Positions 1-5,973 of a DNA stretch of 5,973 bases are shown here, in pieces. The notes under the pieces are model-generated. The model had not been told where the DNA came from and did no database searches. It saw only the letters and a program-made list of their open reading frames with translations. Within the stretch, counting starts at the first letter, position 1, and every line of letters begins with the position of its first letter. Both the position numbers and the translations under genes were made by a program. This stretch comes from Pseudomonadota bacterium (lineage in GTDB: Bacteria > Pseudomonadota > Gammaproteobacteria > Steroidobacterales > Steroidobacteraceae): positions 1 to 5,973 of the forward strand of contig JAJYTX010000199.1 in NCBI GenBank assembly GCA_021792815.1, in the 5' to 3' direction.

Positions 1-1303
1 TCGCCGTCATGATGAGCTGGTGCGGGAAACGCCCGAGCTTGCGGCCCTTTTCCTGCAGGCGCAGCCGCTGCTGGACGCCGAAGCGATGCTGCTCGTCGAC
101 GATGACCAGCGCAAGACTCGCGAAATCGATGCCCTCCTGGAACAACGCGTGGGTACCCACCACCAGCCGCACCTCGCCCGAAGCCACGGTCTCGAGCGCG
201 CTGCGCCGCGCCCGTGCCGGCCGAGTGCCCGAGAGCAGCGCCACCGGCAGTCCGAGCGGCTGAAACCAGTCGCGGAAGTTGCGCCAGTGCTGCTCGGCCA
301 ACAGCTCGGTCGGGGCCATGAGGGCGGCCTGCAGGCCGCTGCCCGCGGCACGCGCCGCGGCCATGGCGGCGACCACCGTCTTGCCGCACCCGACGTCGCC
401 CTGCAGCAGACGCACCATGGGGGCCTCGGAGCGCAGATCGGCTTCGACTTCGGCGAGGGCGCGCGCCTGCGCGCTCGTCAACTGGAAGGGCAGCGAGGAC
501 ATCAAGCGTCTCGCGAGGCCCTCCCGGTCCGGGAGGGCCCATGCCGGATCCGTCTTGGCCGCGCGCTTCAACAGTCTGAGACTCGCCTGATGCGCCAGCA
601 GCTCCTCGAATGCGAGCCGCCGCTGCGCCGGGTGGCGTCCGGCCGACAACTCCGCCAGCCGGGCATCCTTCGGCGGGCGGTGCACGTAACGCAGCGCTTC
701 GCCCAGGGGCGGCAACGCCATGCTCTCCACGAGCTCACGGGGCAGCCAGTCGCGCACGCCCGCGGTGTCGAGCTCGCGCAGCGCCTGGGCGATCAGCATG
801 CGCAACCGGCCCTGGGTCACTCCTTCCGTCAGGGGGTAGAGCGGTGTCAGCGTATCCTCCACCGTCTCCGACCGGTCGGTGACCCGTCGGTACTCGGGGT
901 GGATCATCTCCAGGCCCTGCGGCCCGCGGCGCGCCTCCCCGAAGCAGCGCAGGCGCACGCCGCGCGTCAGCCCCGTCTGTTGACTCGCCGAGAAGTGAAA
1001 GAACCGCAGGGTCAGAAATCCCGAGCCGTCGGACAGCCGCGTGAGCAGCTGGCGCCGCCGGCGAAATACCACCTCGGTCAGCTGCACCTCGCCTTCGACG
1101 AGCGCGCGCGCACCCGGCACGAGTTGCCCGATGCGCCGGCACTCGGTACGGTCGTCATAATCGACAGGCAAAACGAACAGCAGGTCCTGCACCTGCTCGA
1201 CGCCGAGCCGGCGCAGCCGCCCGGCGAGCGCCGCACCGACGCCGGGCAGCGCCGTGACCGGCCGCTGCTCGCTGGCTGCGAGTCCGTGCGCGACGTCAGC
1301 CAA
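1..1303 (-). CDS. recG: ATP-dependent DNA helicase RecG, N-terminal 434 residues (3' end outside window)
   Basis: RecG is a monomeric dsDNA translocase that regresses stalled replication forks and processes branched recombination intermediates. About 434 residues are visible; E. coli RecG has about 690, so the C-terminal helicase lobe lies beyond position 1. The N-terminus contains [10 protein letters not shown] and [14 protein letters not shown], matching the E. coli start region. An OB-fold wedge region follows with [16 protein letters not shown]. The first helicase lobe has Walker A GDVGCGKT at residues 302-309 (plus-strand 377-400), the segment [11 protein letters not shown], Walker B DEQH at 403-406 followed by RFGVQQRL, and ends at HQLIMTA. 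The start is inferred as TTG at 1303-1301, because no in-frame ATG lies nearby and the length upstream of TALPGVG fits the family. That start overlaps the end of ridA by 8 nt, consistent with translational coupling. The family is certain; the exact start is less so. Confidence 0.95.
   Translation of the reverse strand, partial: MADVAHGLAASEQRPVTALPGVGAALAGRLRRLGVEQVQDLLFVLPVDYDDRTECRRIGQLVPGARALVEGEVQLTEVVFRRRRQLLTRLSDGSGFLTLRFFHFSASQQTGLTRGVRLRCFGEARRGPQGLEMIHPEYRRVTDRSETVEDTLTPLYPLTEGVTQGRLRMLIAQALRELDTAGVRDWLPRELVESMALPPLGEALRYVHRPPKDARLAELSAGRHPAQRRLAFEELLAHQASLRLLKRAAKTDPAWALPDREGLARRLMSSLPFQLTSAQARALAEVEADLRSEAPMVRLLQGDVGCGKTVVAAMAAARAAGSGLQAALMAPTELLAEQHWRNFRDWFQPLGLPVALLSGTRPARARRSALETVASGEVRLVVGTHALFQEGIDFASLALVIVDEQHRFGVQQRLRLQEKGRKLGRFPHQLIMTA
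517..539. repeat. Perfect 23-bp GC-rich palindrome inside recG
   Basis: The plus strand reads GGCCCTCCCGG, a single central T at 528, then CCGGGAGGGCC, so two 11-bp arms are exactly complementary. It falls in recG between the wedge region and the first helicase lobe and encodes roughly ALPDREGL, a stretch poorly conserved with E. coli. The sequence could fold into a stable hairpin in mRNA or single-stranded DNA. No function is visible. Confidence 0.6.
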
Positions 1304-1679
1304 GATGCAGGACGCACTCGGCCTCGACCCGCGCGCCCTTGGGCAGTTGCGCGACGCCGACGGCCGCCCGCGCCGGATAAGGCTGCGGGAAATACTGCGC
1401 CATGATCTCGTTGACCTTGGTGAAGTGACTGAGATCGGTCAGATAGATGTTGACCTTGACCGCCTGCGCCAGAGTGCCGCCTGCGGCCGCGGCCACCGCC
1501 TGCAGGTTCTCGAACACGCGGCGGATCTCGGCCTCGATGCCGCCGCCGACCAGCTCTTTGGTGGCCGGGTCGAGCGGGATCTGACCGGAAAGGTACACGG
1601 TGTCGCCCACGCGCACAGCCTGGGAGTAGGTACCGATCGCCTGCGGCGCCCGGTCGGTCTGGATGATCGTACGGCTCAT
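1296..1679 (-). CDS. ridA: RidA/YjgF family 2-iminobutanoate/2-iminopropanoate deaminase
   Basis: RidA is a small cytosolic trimeric enzyme that hydrolyses reactive 2-aminoacrylate-type enamines and imines released by PLP enzymes such as threonine dehydratase, protecting other PLP enzymes. The product is 127 residues, against about 128 in E. coli, and covers the whole family: [12 protein letters not shown] near residues 11-22, [10 protein letters not shown] at 29-38, and [16 protein letters not shown] at 101-116. Arg104 aligns with the catalytic Arg that binds the substrate carboxylate, and Glu119 with the conserved C-terminal acidic residue, so it looks active. ATG 1679 is chosen over an in-frame ATG at 1691. 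It gives the usual MSRTI start and has GAGGA five bases upstream, whereas the 1691 ATG overlaps the spoT stop and adds four unconserved residues. It lies 8 nt after spoT and overlaps recG by 8 nt. In E. coli this slot holds trmH instead. Confidence 0.95.
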   Translation of the reverse strand: MSRTIIQTDRAPQAIGTYSQAVRVGDTVYLSGQIPLDPATKELVGGGIEAEIRRVFENLQAVAAAAGGTLAQAVKVNIYLTDLSHFTKVNEIMAQYFPQPYPARAAVGVAQLPKGARVEAECVLHLG

Positions 1680-1684
1680 GCGGG

Positions 1685-1689
1685 TCCTC
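1685..1689 (-). promoter_or_regulatory. Shine-Dalgarno sequence for ridA
   Basis: Read on the minus strand, GAGGA ends five bases before the ATG at 1679-1677. It overlaps the spoT stop codon (TGA at 1690-1688). It decides the ridA start in favour of 1679 over the in-frame ATG at 1691, and its position suggests that ribosomes finishing spoT can reinitiate on ridA. Confidence 0.7.
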
Positions 1690-3907
1690 ATTCGTTCCGG
1701 GAGTTCGGATCGTGCTCGTCGAAATCATCCTCGGTCCGTCCGCCGCGCGCATGCGCGGCGATGGTCCGGCTGACGCGGGTCACGTCCGGCAGCCGCCGGA
1801 CGACGCGCATCACGCGCGCCAGCTGCTTGCGATCGCGCACTTTCAGCTCGAAGGTGAGAATCGATGCGTCGCCTTCCTGCTCCTCGATCGAGACGTGATG
1901 GATGTTGGTGTCGGCGCTGGCAATGGCCGCCGCCACCCTGGCGAGCACCCCGGTACGGTTGACCACGTATGCACGGATTTCCGAGGTGAACAGCCTGTCG
2001 GTCGCGTTCTGCCAGCTCACCGGCAACCACTTTTCAGGATGCTTGCGATAATCCTCGACGTTGACGCAACGGTCGCGGTGGATGACCACGCCGCGGCCGG
2101 CGGAGAGGAAAGCGAACACCGGATCATTGGGCAGCGGGAAGCAGCAGCGTGCGTAGGTAACCAGCAGTCCCTCGGTGCCAGCGATGGCGAGCGGCGAGGA
2201 CTTGCTGTCGGCGCTCGCCACCGCGGCCCCGGGCAGCAGGCGGCGCGCGACCAGCGGCGCCAGCCGTTCGCCCAGGCCGATCCTCTCGTACAGATCATCC
2301 ATGTCCTTCATGCCGAGCTCGCCCAGCATCGCGGCACGGGTCTCGGGGCCGACATCCTCCAGCGGCAGGTGGAACTCGGCGAGCGCCTGCGCGAGCAGCC
2401 GCTGGCCGAGGCCGATCGCCTCCGTGCGTCGCAGCCCCTTCAGGTAATGACGTATGGCGCTGCGCGCCTTGGCGGTCACCACGAAACCCACCCACGCGGG
2501 GTTGGGCACCGCGCCCTGTGCGGTGATGATGTCCACGGTCTGGCCGTTGCGCAGCACGGTGCGCAACGGCGCCAGGCGCCGGTCGACCTTCGCCGCGACA
2601 CAGCGGTTGCCGACGTCGGTATGCACCGCGTAGGCGAAATCCACCACCGTGGCGCCACTCGGCAGCCGCAGGATCCTGCCCTTGGGTGTGAAGACATACA
2701 CCTTGTCGGGAAACAGGTCGACCTTGACACTCTCCAGAAACTCCTCCGAGTTGCCGTCCTCCTGCAGCTCCACCAGGCCCGAGAGCCACTCGCGCGCCCG
2801 TTCCTGCTGCATCGAGCCCGCGCCCCCGCCGGATTTGTATTTCCAATGCGCCGCGATGCCGGATTCGGACACGCGGTGCATGTCCTCGGTGCGGATCTGC
2901 ACCTCGATGGGCACAGCGTTCGGACCAAACAGGGTGGTGTGCAGCGACTGGTAGCCGTTGACCCGCGGGATGGCGATGTAGTCCTTGAACCGCCCGGGCA
3001 TGGGCTTGAACACCGCGTGGACCACGCCGAGGGCCCGGTAGCAGGTATCGAGCTCATCGACGATGATGCGCAGGCCGTAGACATCGACGATTTCCGAGAG
3101 CGAGGCGCGCTTGCGCAGCATCTTCTTGTAGATGCTGTAGATGTGCTTCTCGCGGGTATCGACGCGGGCGTGGATGTCCCGCTTCTCGAGGGCCGCCGAC
3201 AGCTGCTGCTCGATCTTCTTCAGAAACTCCTTCTGGTTGCCGCGCGCCTTGCGCAGAGCGTGCTCCAGCACCCGGTAGCGGCGCGGGTACAGCGCCTGGA
3301 AACCCAGCTCCTCGAGCTCGAGCTTCAGGTTGTACAGACCGAGCCGTTCGGCGATCGGCGCGTAGATATCGAGCGTCTCGCGGGCGATCGCCCGTCGCCG
3401 GTGCGGCGGCACCGCGTCGATGGTGCGCATGTTGTGCGTGCGATCGGCAAGCTTCACGAGGATGACGCGCAGGTCGCGCACCATCGCGAGCAGCATCTTG
3501 CGGAAGGATTCCGCCTGCGCTTCTTCACGGCTCTTGAACTGGATGGCGTCGAGCTTGGTCACCCCGTCGACCAGCTCCGCCACATCCGCGCCGAAGCGGG
3601 CGGCCAGCTGATCCTTCGGCGTCGGGGTATCCTCGATGACGTCGTGCAGGATCGCGGCAATGAGCGTGTCCGGATCGAGATGCAGGTCGGCGAGAATCGC
3701 CGCCGTGGCCACCGGATGGGCGATGAAGGGCTCGCCCGAGAGACGCTTCTGCCCCTCGTGCGCCGAGGCGCCAAATTCGGCTGCCTCGCGGATGCGGCCG
3801 ACCTGATCGGCCGGCAGATACGCGCCGACCGTGGCGAGCAGATCCTTCAGCCCGGGAGTGCGCCTTCCGCCGGGAAGCAGTCCCAAGAGCGAAGACGCAT
3901 AATCCAT
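1688..3907 (-). CDS. spoT: Bifunctional (p)ppGpp synthetase/hydrolase SpoT (RSH family)
   Basis: SpoT degrades (p)ppGpp to GDP/GTP plus pyrophosphate and can also synthesise it, setting the stringent-response level. The 739 residues carry the full long-RSH layout. The HD hydrolase domain (about 45-200) has H64, H88-D89 in LHDVIEDT, and D155 in LADRTHN. The synthetase domain (about 235-355) has REKHIYSIY and [21 protein letters not shown]306-F-K-D309 is the RXKD motif of bifunctional enzymes, where RelA has EXDD. A TGS domain covers about 397-462, followed by a helical region, a conserved-cysteine region with C588-C589, H610 and C614, and an ACT/RRM domain at about 642-714. Both active sites look intact. 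E. coli SpoT has about 702 residues; this one has roughly 20 extra at each end, the C-terminal tail being acidic. ATG 3907 lies 30 nt after rpoZ. No ideal ribosome site precedes it, so the first residues are less certain than the domain calls. Confidence 0.97.
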   Translation of the reverse strand: MDYASSLLGLLPGGRRTPGLKDLLATVGAYLPADQVGRIREAAEFGASAHEGQKRLSGEPFIAHPVATAAILADLHLDPDTLIAAILHDVIEDTPTPKDQLAARFGADVAELVDGVTKLDAIQFKSREEAQAESFRKMLLAMVRDLRVILVKLADRTHNMRTIDAVPPHRRRAIARETLDIYAPIAERLGLYNLKLELEELGFQALYPRRYRVLEHALRKARGNQKEFLKKIEQQLSAALEKRDIHARVDTREKHIYSIYKKMLRKRASLSEIVDVYGLRIIVDELDTCYRALGVVHAVFKPMPGRFKDYIAIPRVNGYQSLHTTLFGPNAVPIEVQIRTEDMHRVSESGIAAHWKYKSGGGAGSMQQERAREWLSGLVELQEDGNSEEFLESVKVDLFPDKVYVFTPKGRILRLPSGATVVDFAYAVHTDVGNRCVAAKVDRRLAPLRTVLRNGQTVDIITAQGAVPNPAWVGFVVTAKARSAIRHYLKGLRRTEAIGLGQRLLAQALAEFHLPLEDVGPETRAAMLGELGMKDMDDLYERIGLGERLAPLVARRLLPGAAVASADSKSSPLAIAGTEGLLVTYARCCFPLPNDPVFAFLSAGRGVVIHRDRCVNVEDYRKHPEKWLPVSWQNATDRLFTSEIRAYVVNRTGVLARVAAAIASADTNIHHVSIEEQEGDASILTFELKVRDRKQLARVMRVVRRLPDVTRVSRTIAAHARGGRTEDDFDEHDPNSRNE

Positions 3908-3937
3908 GGCGTCACGGCGAGAGACCGGCTCCCGGTA

Positions 3938-4225
3938 TCACTCCCCCAGTCCAAACTGCGGTGCACGGAATGCCGACTGCATCTCGAGCTCCGGTACGGC
4001 GGGAGCGGCTGGCTCAGCGGGCGGCTCCGGCTCGCGGAGCATCTCGACCGTCACGTTGCCCGCCGCGATCTCGCGCAGGGCGACGACGGTCGGCTTGTCG
4101 TTCTCCAGTGGTACCGTCGGCTCGGCGCCGTTGGCGATGCGCCGGGCGCGCTGGGCGGCCAGAATCACCAGCTGGAACAGGTTATCGACGTTTTGCAGGC
4201 AGTCTTCGACGGTGATTCGGGCCAT
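3938..4225 (-). CDS. rpoZ: DNA-directed RNA polymerase omega subunit
   Basis: Omega helps assemble and stabilise RNA polymerase by holding the beta' subunit. In E. coli its N-terminus forms part of ppGpp binding site 1 at the omega-beta' interface. The 95-residue product starts [10 protein letters not shown] and contains [16 protein letters not shown] (15-30) and [16 protein letters not shown] (41-56), matching E. coli omega closely. Residues about 65-85 form a Pro/Glu/Ala-rich tail typical of the variable end of this family, finishing in FGLGE. ATG 4225 is chosen because it gives the conserved MAR start; the frame stays open upstream to an ATG at 4447, but that extension runs inside gmk and is not conserved. 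The gene sits between gmk and spoT, the usual proteobacterial arrangement. The conserved MAR start is consistent with a working ppGpp site beside the gene that controls ppGpp. The call is secure. Confidence 0.96.
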   Translation of the reverse strand: MARITVEDCLQNVDNLFQLVILAAQRARRIANGAEPTVPLENDKPTVVALREIAAGNVTVEMLREPEPPAEPAAPAVPELEMQSAFRAPQFGLGE

Positions 4226-4302
4226 GGCGCTATCAGGGGCTGTGAGGATGAAGGGCGCGGCCAGCGCGCAAGAGGCCATTACTATACGGCAAGAAGGGCT
4301 TC

Positions 4303-5541
4303 TCAGGCCAGCAGGCGCCCCAGCAGCGGCGCCAGTTCCGGTCTGCCCGCCGCCAGCGCCTCGCCTTGTCCTGCTGCGATGCGTACCAGATCGGCGACCG
4401 CGTGCCCGAAATCGTCGTTCACCACGACGTAGTCGAATTCGTTCCAATGGGACATGTCACTGACCGCATCGCGCAGACGGCGGGCAATCACTTCGGCCGC
4501 ATCCGTCGCCCGACCGCGCAGCCGCTGTTCCAGCGCTTCCCGGGAGGGCGGCAACACGAAGATACTCAGGCAGGACGGCAGGGCGGCCCGCACCTGCCGG
4601 GCACCCTGCCAGTCGATCTCGAGCACCACGTCCCGGCCCTGCGCGAGCGTGCGTTCGACGGGCTCGCGGGCCGTGCCGTAGTAGTTTTCGAACACGCGGG
4701 CGTGCTCCAGGAAGCGCCCCTCGGACACCATTTTCTGAAACTCCGCCACCGTCACAAAGTAATACTCGCGGCCTTCGGCTTCGGTGGGACGTCTGGCCCG
4801 GGTGGTGTGCGAGACCGACAGCTGCAGTCTCGGCACGCGCGCCAGCAGCTCCCGGACCAGTGAGGTTTTGCCCGCCCCCGAGGGAGCAGCGACCACCAAC
4901 AGCCGGCCGCTGTCCGCCGGAGGTGCCGCGTGGGCGGCAAACCCGACCCCGAACGCGGCGCGCGCCTGCACGACCAGGGCGCGCAGCGCCTGCCCCCGAT
5001 GGCTGACGGCATTCTTTTCGCGCGCATCGAACTCAGCCGCAGTGCGGCTCGATCCGGCCGGCAGAAAGACCGGGTCGTAGCCGAATCCGCCCGTGCCCCT
5101 CGGCGCCAGCGTAATCGCGCCCTCCCAGCTTCCGCGGGCGATGAGCGGCTCGGGATCGTCGTGGCGACGTACCAGGACGATCACGCACCGGTAACGGGCC
5201 TGCCGTTGTCCGGGTGCCACGCCCGACAGATCGCTCAGGAGCTTGCGCAGGTTGGCCTCGTCGCTCGCCCCCTCGCCCGCGAAGCGGGCGGAGTACACGC
5301 CCGGGCGGCCGCCCAGCGCGTCCACTTCGATCCCCGAATCGTCCGCGAGCGCCGGCAGCCCGGTGACTCGCGCGGCATGCCGGGCTTTGAGCAGCGCATT
5401 GTCGAGGAAGGTCGTACCGGTTTCCGGGGGCGGCACGATCCCGAAGGCGCTCTGCGGCACCAGCGTCAGTCCGCCCGGAGCGAGAAGCGTCCCGAGTTCC
5501 CGGAGCTTGGCGGGATTGCCGCTGGCGAGGACGACTTTCAT
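4303..5541 (-). CDS. rdgB-gmk: Fusion protein: RdgB/HAM1 XTP/dITP pyrophosphatase joined to guanylate kinase
   Basis: One 412-residue frame encodes two complete enzymes. Residues 1-198 are RdgB, which hydrolyses dITP, ITP and XTP to monophosphates plus PPi and so keeps deaminated purines out of nucleic acid. Visible motifs are MKVVLASGN (1-9), [18 protein letters not shown] (40-57), ADDSG with D68-D69, [20 protein letters not shown] (151-159) and SHRGQAL (180-186). Residues about 212-412 are guanylate kinase (GMP/dGMP + ATP to GDP/dGDP), with P-loop APSGAGKTS (219-227), GMP-binding SHTTRARRP (244-252), [23 protein letters not shown] (309-317) and the lid Arg cluster [15 protein letters not shown]. 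Each part matches its E. coli counterpart in length, and the key residues I can place are present in both. The linker (about 199-212) is Ala/Gly/Pro-containing. No in-frame ATG occurs between residue 1 and Met271; the only candidate internal start before the P-loop is GTG at codon 191 (4971), without a good ribosome site. ATG 5541 is chosen because it gives the conserved RdgB N-terminus. Confidence 0.93.
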   Translation of the reverse strand: MKVVLASGNPAKLRELGTLLAPGGLTLVPQSAFGIVPPPETGTTFLDNALLKARHAARVTGLPALADDSGIEVDALGGRPGVYSARFAGEGASDEANLRKLLSDLSGVAPGQRQARYRCVIVLVRRHDDPEPLIARGSWEGAITLAPRGTGGFGYDPVFLPAGSSRTAAEFDAREKNAVSHRGQALRALVVQARAAFGVGFAAHAAPPADSGRLLVVAAPSGAGKTSLVRELLARVPRLQLSVSHTTRARRPTEAEGREYYFVTVAEFQKMVSEGRFLEHARVFENYYGTAREPVERTLAQGRDVVLEIDWQGARQVRAALPSCLSIFVLPPSREALEQRLRGRATDAAEVIARRLRDAVSDMSHWNEFDYVVVNDDFGHAVADLVRIAAGQGEALAAGRPELAPLLGRLLA

Positions 5542-5642
5542 GCGCTGCGCGCCGGGCACGATCGGGTCCGGCCGATCGGGCGCGCCCCGCGCATCGGGCG
5601 GCACCGGGCAGCGCCGGCAAACCACCTCGGCGCCTCGCTCAT
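5538..5642 (-). CDS. Candidate 34-residue ORF bridging rph and rdgB-gmk (uncertain)
   Basis: This short open frame exactly fills the rph-rdgB gap. Its ATG (5642-5640) overlaps the rph stop TGA (5641-5639), and its own TGA (5540-5538) overlaps the rdgB ATG (5541-5539), so both junctions have the ATGA form used for translational coupling. The predicted peptide begins [14 protein letters not shown] and is rich in Arg and Ala, with three Cys and no recognisable domain. That composition is also what an arbitrary frame of GC-rich DNA gives. It may be a genuine small gene, a device that carries ribosomes from rph to rdgB-gmk, or chance. The frame of rdgB-gmk is also open across this gap, so an open frame here is weak evidence on its own. 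Confidence 0.25.
   Translation of the reverse strand: MSEAPRWFAGAARCRPMRGARPIGRTRSCPARSA
5559..5578 (-). repeat. Small inverted repeat (hairpin) upstream of rdgB-gmk
   Basis: On the minus strand CGATCGG, a six-base loop CCGGAC, and CCGATCG form a perfect 7-bp stem. It lies 17 nt before the rdgB-gmk ATG, in the 97-nt gap after rph. No T-run follows, so it does not look like an intrinsic terminator. It could modulate translation or mRNA stability, but a stem of this size can also arise by chance in DNA this rich in G and C. Confidence 0.4.
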
Positions 5643-5973
5643 ATCTCCAGCGCCTCCGACTGAAGGGGAAACAGCCGCGCAATGCCGCCTGCCGCGAGAG
5701 CGAGCATGGCGTCGAGCTCGTGCCGGCGGAACGCATGTCCTTCGGCGGTCCCCTGCAACTCGATGAAGGCTCCGCCATCGTTCATCACGACGTTCATGTC
5801 GACCTCGGCCTGTGAGTCCTCCCGATAATCGAGATCGAGCACTGCATCGCCTGCGACGATACCGACCGAGATGGCGGCGACCTGGCCGTGCAGTGGGTTG
5901 GTGGCGATCGCCCTGCGCCGCAGCAGCAACCGGCAGGCCTGGGCGAGCGCGACATAGCCGCCGGTGATGGAAG
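5639..5973 (-). CDS. rph: Ribonuclease PH, C-terminal 110 residues (5' end outside window)
   Basis: RNase PH is a phosphorolytic 3' exoribonuclease that trims the 3' end of tRNA precursors, releasing nucleoside diphosphates, and works as a hexameric ring. The visible part begins [13 protein letters not shown] and continues [45 protein letters not shown] and [11 protein letters not shown]. This follows the E. coli C-terminus nearly block by block. The two Asp residues six apart in EDSQAEVDM align with the conserved acidic pair of the catalytic centre. The stop is TGA at 5641-5639. The frame is open to the window edge with no internal defect, so the gene is truncated only by the window. It is the most upstream gene seen and probably starts, or lies within, the same transcript as rdgB-gmk. 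Confidence 0.95.
   Translation of the reverse strand, partial: SITGGYVALAQACRLLLRRRAIATNPLHGQVAAISVGIVAGDAVLDLDYREDSQAEVDMNVVMNDGGAFIELQGTAEGHAFRRHELDAMLALAAGGIARLFPLQSEALEI

Noticed and set aside
20..1405. Plus-strand open frame of 461 codons opposite recG and ridA
   Set aside because: Antisense to recG, with no recognisable motif and the Arg/Gln/Pro-rich composition of a shadow frame.
4290..4305. Inverted repeat AGAAG-CC-CTTCT at the gmk stop as a terminator
   Set aside because: The stem is only 5 bp with a two-base centre and no T-run follows, so it cannot be supported as an intrinsic terminator.
1712..4432. Very long plus-strand open frame (906 codons) opposite spoT and rpoZ
   Set aside because: It is fully antisense to two clearly conserved genes, its product is a His/Arg/Gln/Leu-rich string with no recognisable domain, and long antisense frames are expected in GC-rich genes.
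4226..4447. In-frame upstream extension of rpoZ to an ATG at 4447
   Set aside because: It runs through the end of gmk, and omega proteins start at MAR, which is exactly the codon at 4225.
4880..5000. The rdgB-gmk fusion as a sequencing frameshift artefact
   Set aside because: No minus-strand stop exists in any frame between 4755 and 5032, so one inserted or deleted base could not have removed a stop here, and both domains are in the same frame with intact motifs. A substitution error in a stop codon remains possible but less likely.
5542..5778. In-frame upstream extension of rdgB-gmk to an ATG at 5778
   Set aside because: It would add 79 residues mostly encoded inside rph in another frame, while MKVVLASGN at 5541 is the conserved RdgB start.

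Overview
The window is a compact, GC-rich chromosomal stretch from a bacterium, most likely a gammaproteobacterium. The gene order, the strong similarity to Escherichia coli RecG, RidA, SpoT, omega, Gmk, RdgB and RNase PH, and the high G/C at third codon positions all point that way. From memory, ridA between spoT and recG, and rph lying near gmk-rpoZ-spoT, resemble Pseudomonas and Xanthomonas-type genomes more than E. coli, which has trmH in the ridA position. I cannot name a genus.

Every gene is on the minus strand, so transcription runs from high to low coordinates: rph (5' end missing, 5973 to 5639), an rdgB-gmk fusion (5541 to 4303), rpoZ (4225 to 3938), spoT (3907 to 1688), ridA (1679 to 1296) and recG (1303 running off the window at 1). 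Spacing is tight: 97 nt between rph and rdgB-gmk, 77 nt between gmk and rpoZ, 30 nt between rpoZ and spoT, 8 nt between spoT and ridA, and an 8-nt overlap between ridA and recG. This looks like one operon or a few overlapping transcripts. I see no RNA genes, mobile elements, CRISPR arrays or convincing terminators.

The most unusual feature is the joining of a complete ITP/XTP pyrophosphatase (RdgB/HAM1 family) and a complete guanylate kinase in one 412-residue open reading frame. A short Ala/Gly/Pro-containing linker separates them. No minus-strand stop codon exists in any of the three frames between 4755 and 5032, so a single indel error near the junction could not have hidden a stop there. 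The two enzymes clean and feed the purine nucleotide pool.

The neighbours share the guanine-nucleotide theme. SpoT makes and degrades (p)ppGpp, and omega forms part of a ppGpp site on RNA polymerase. RNase PH trims tRNA 3' ends phosphorolytically. RidA removes reactive enamine/imine intermediates and RecG remodels stalled forks; their link to the rest is probably mainly positional.

A second oddity is a 34-codon open frame that exactly fills the gap between rph and rdgB. Its ATG overlaps the rph stop and its TGA overlaps the rdgB ATG. It may be chance in GC-rich DNA.
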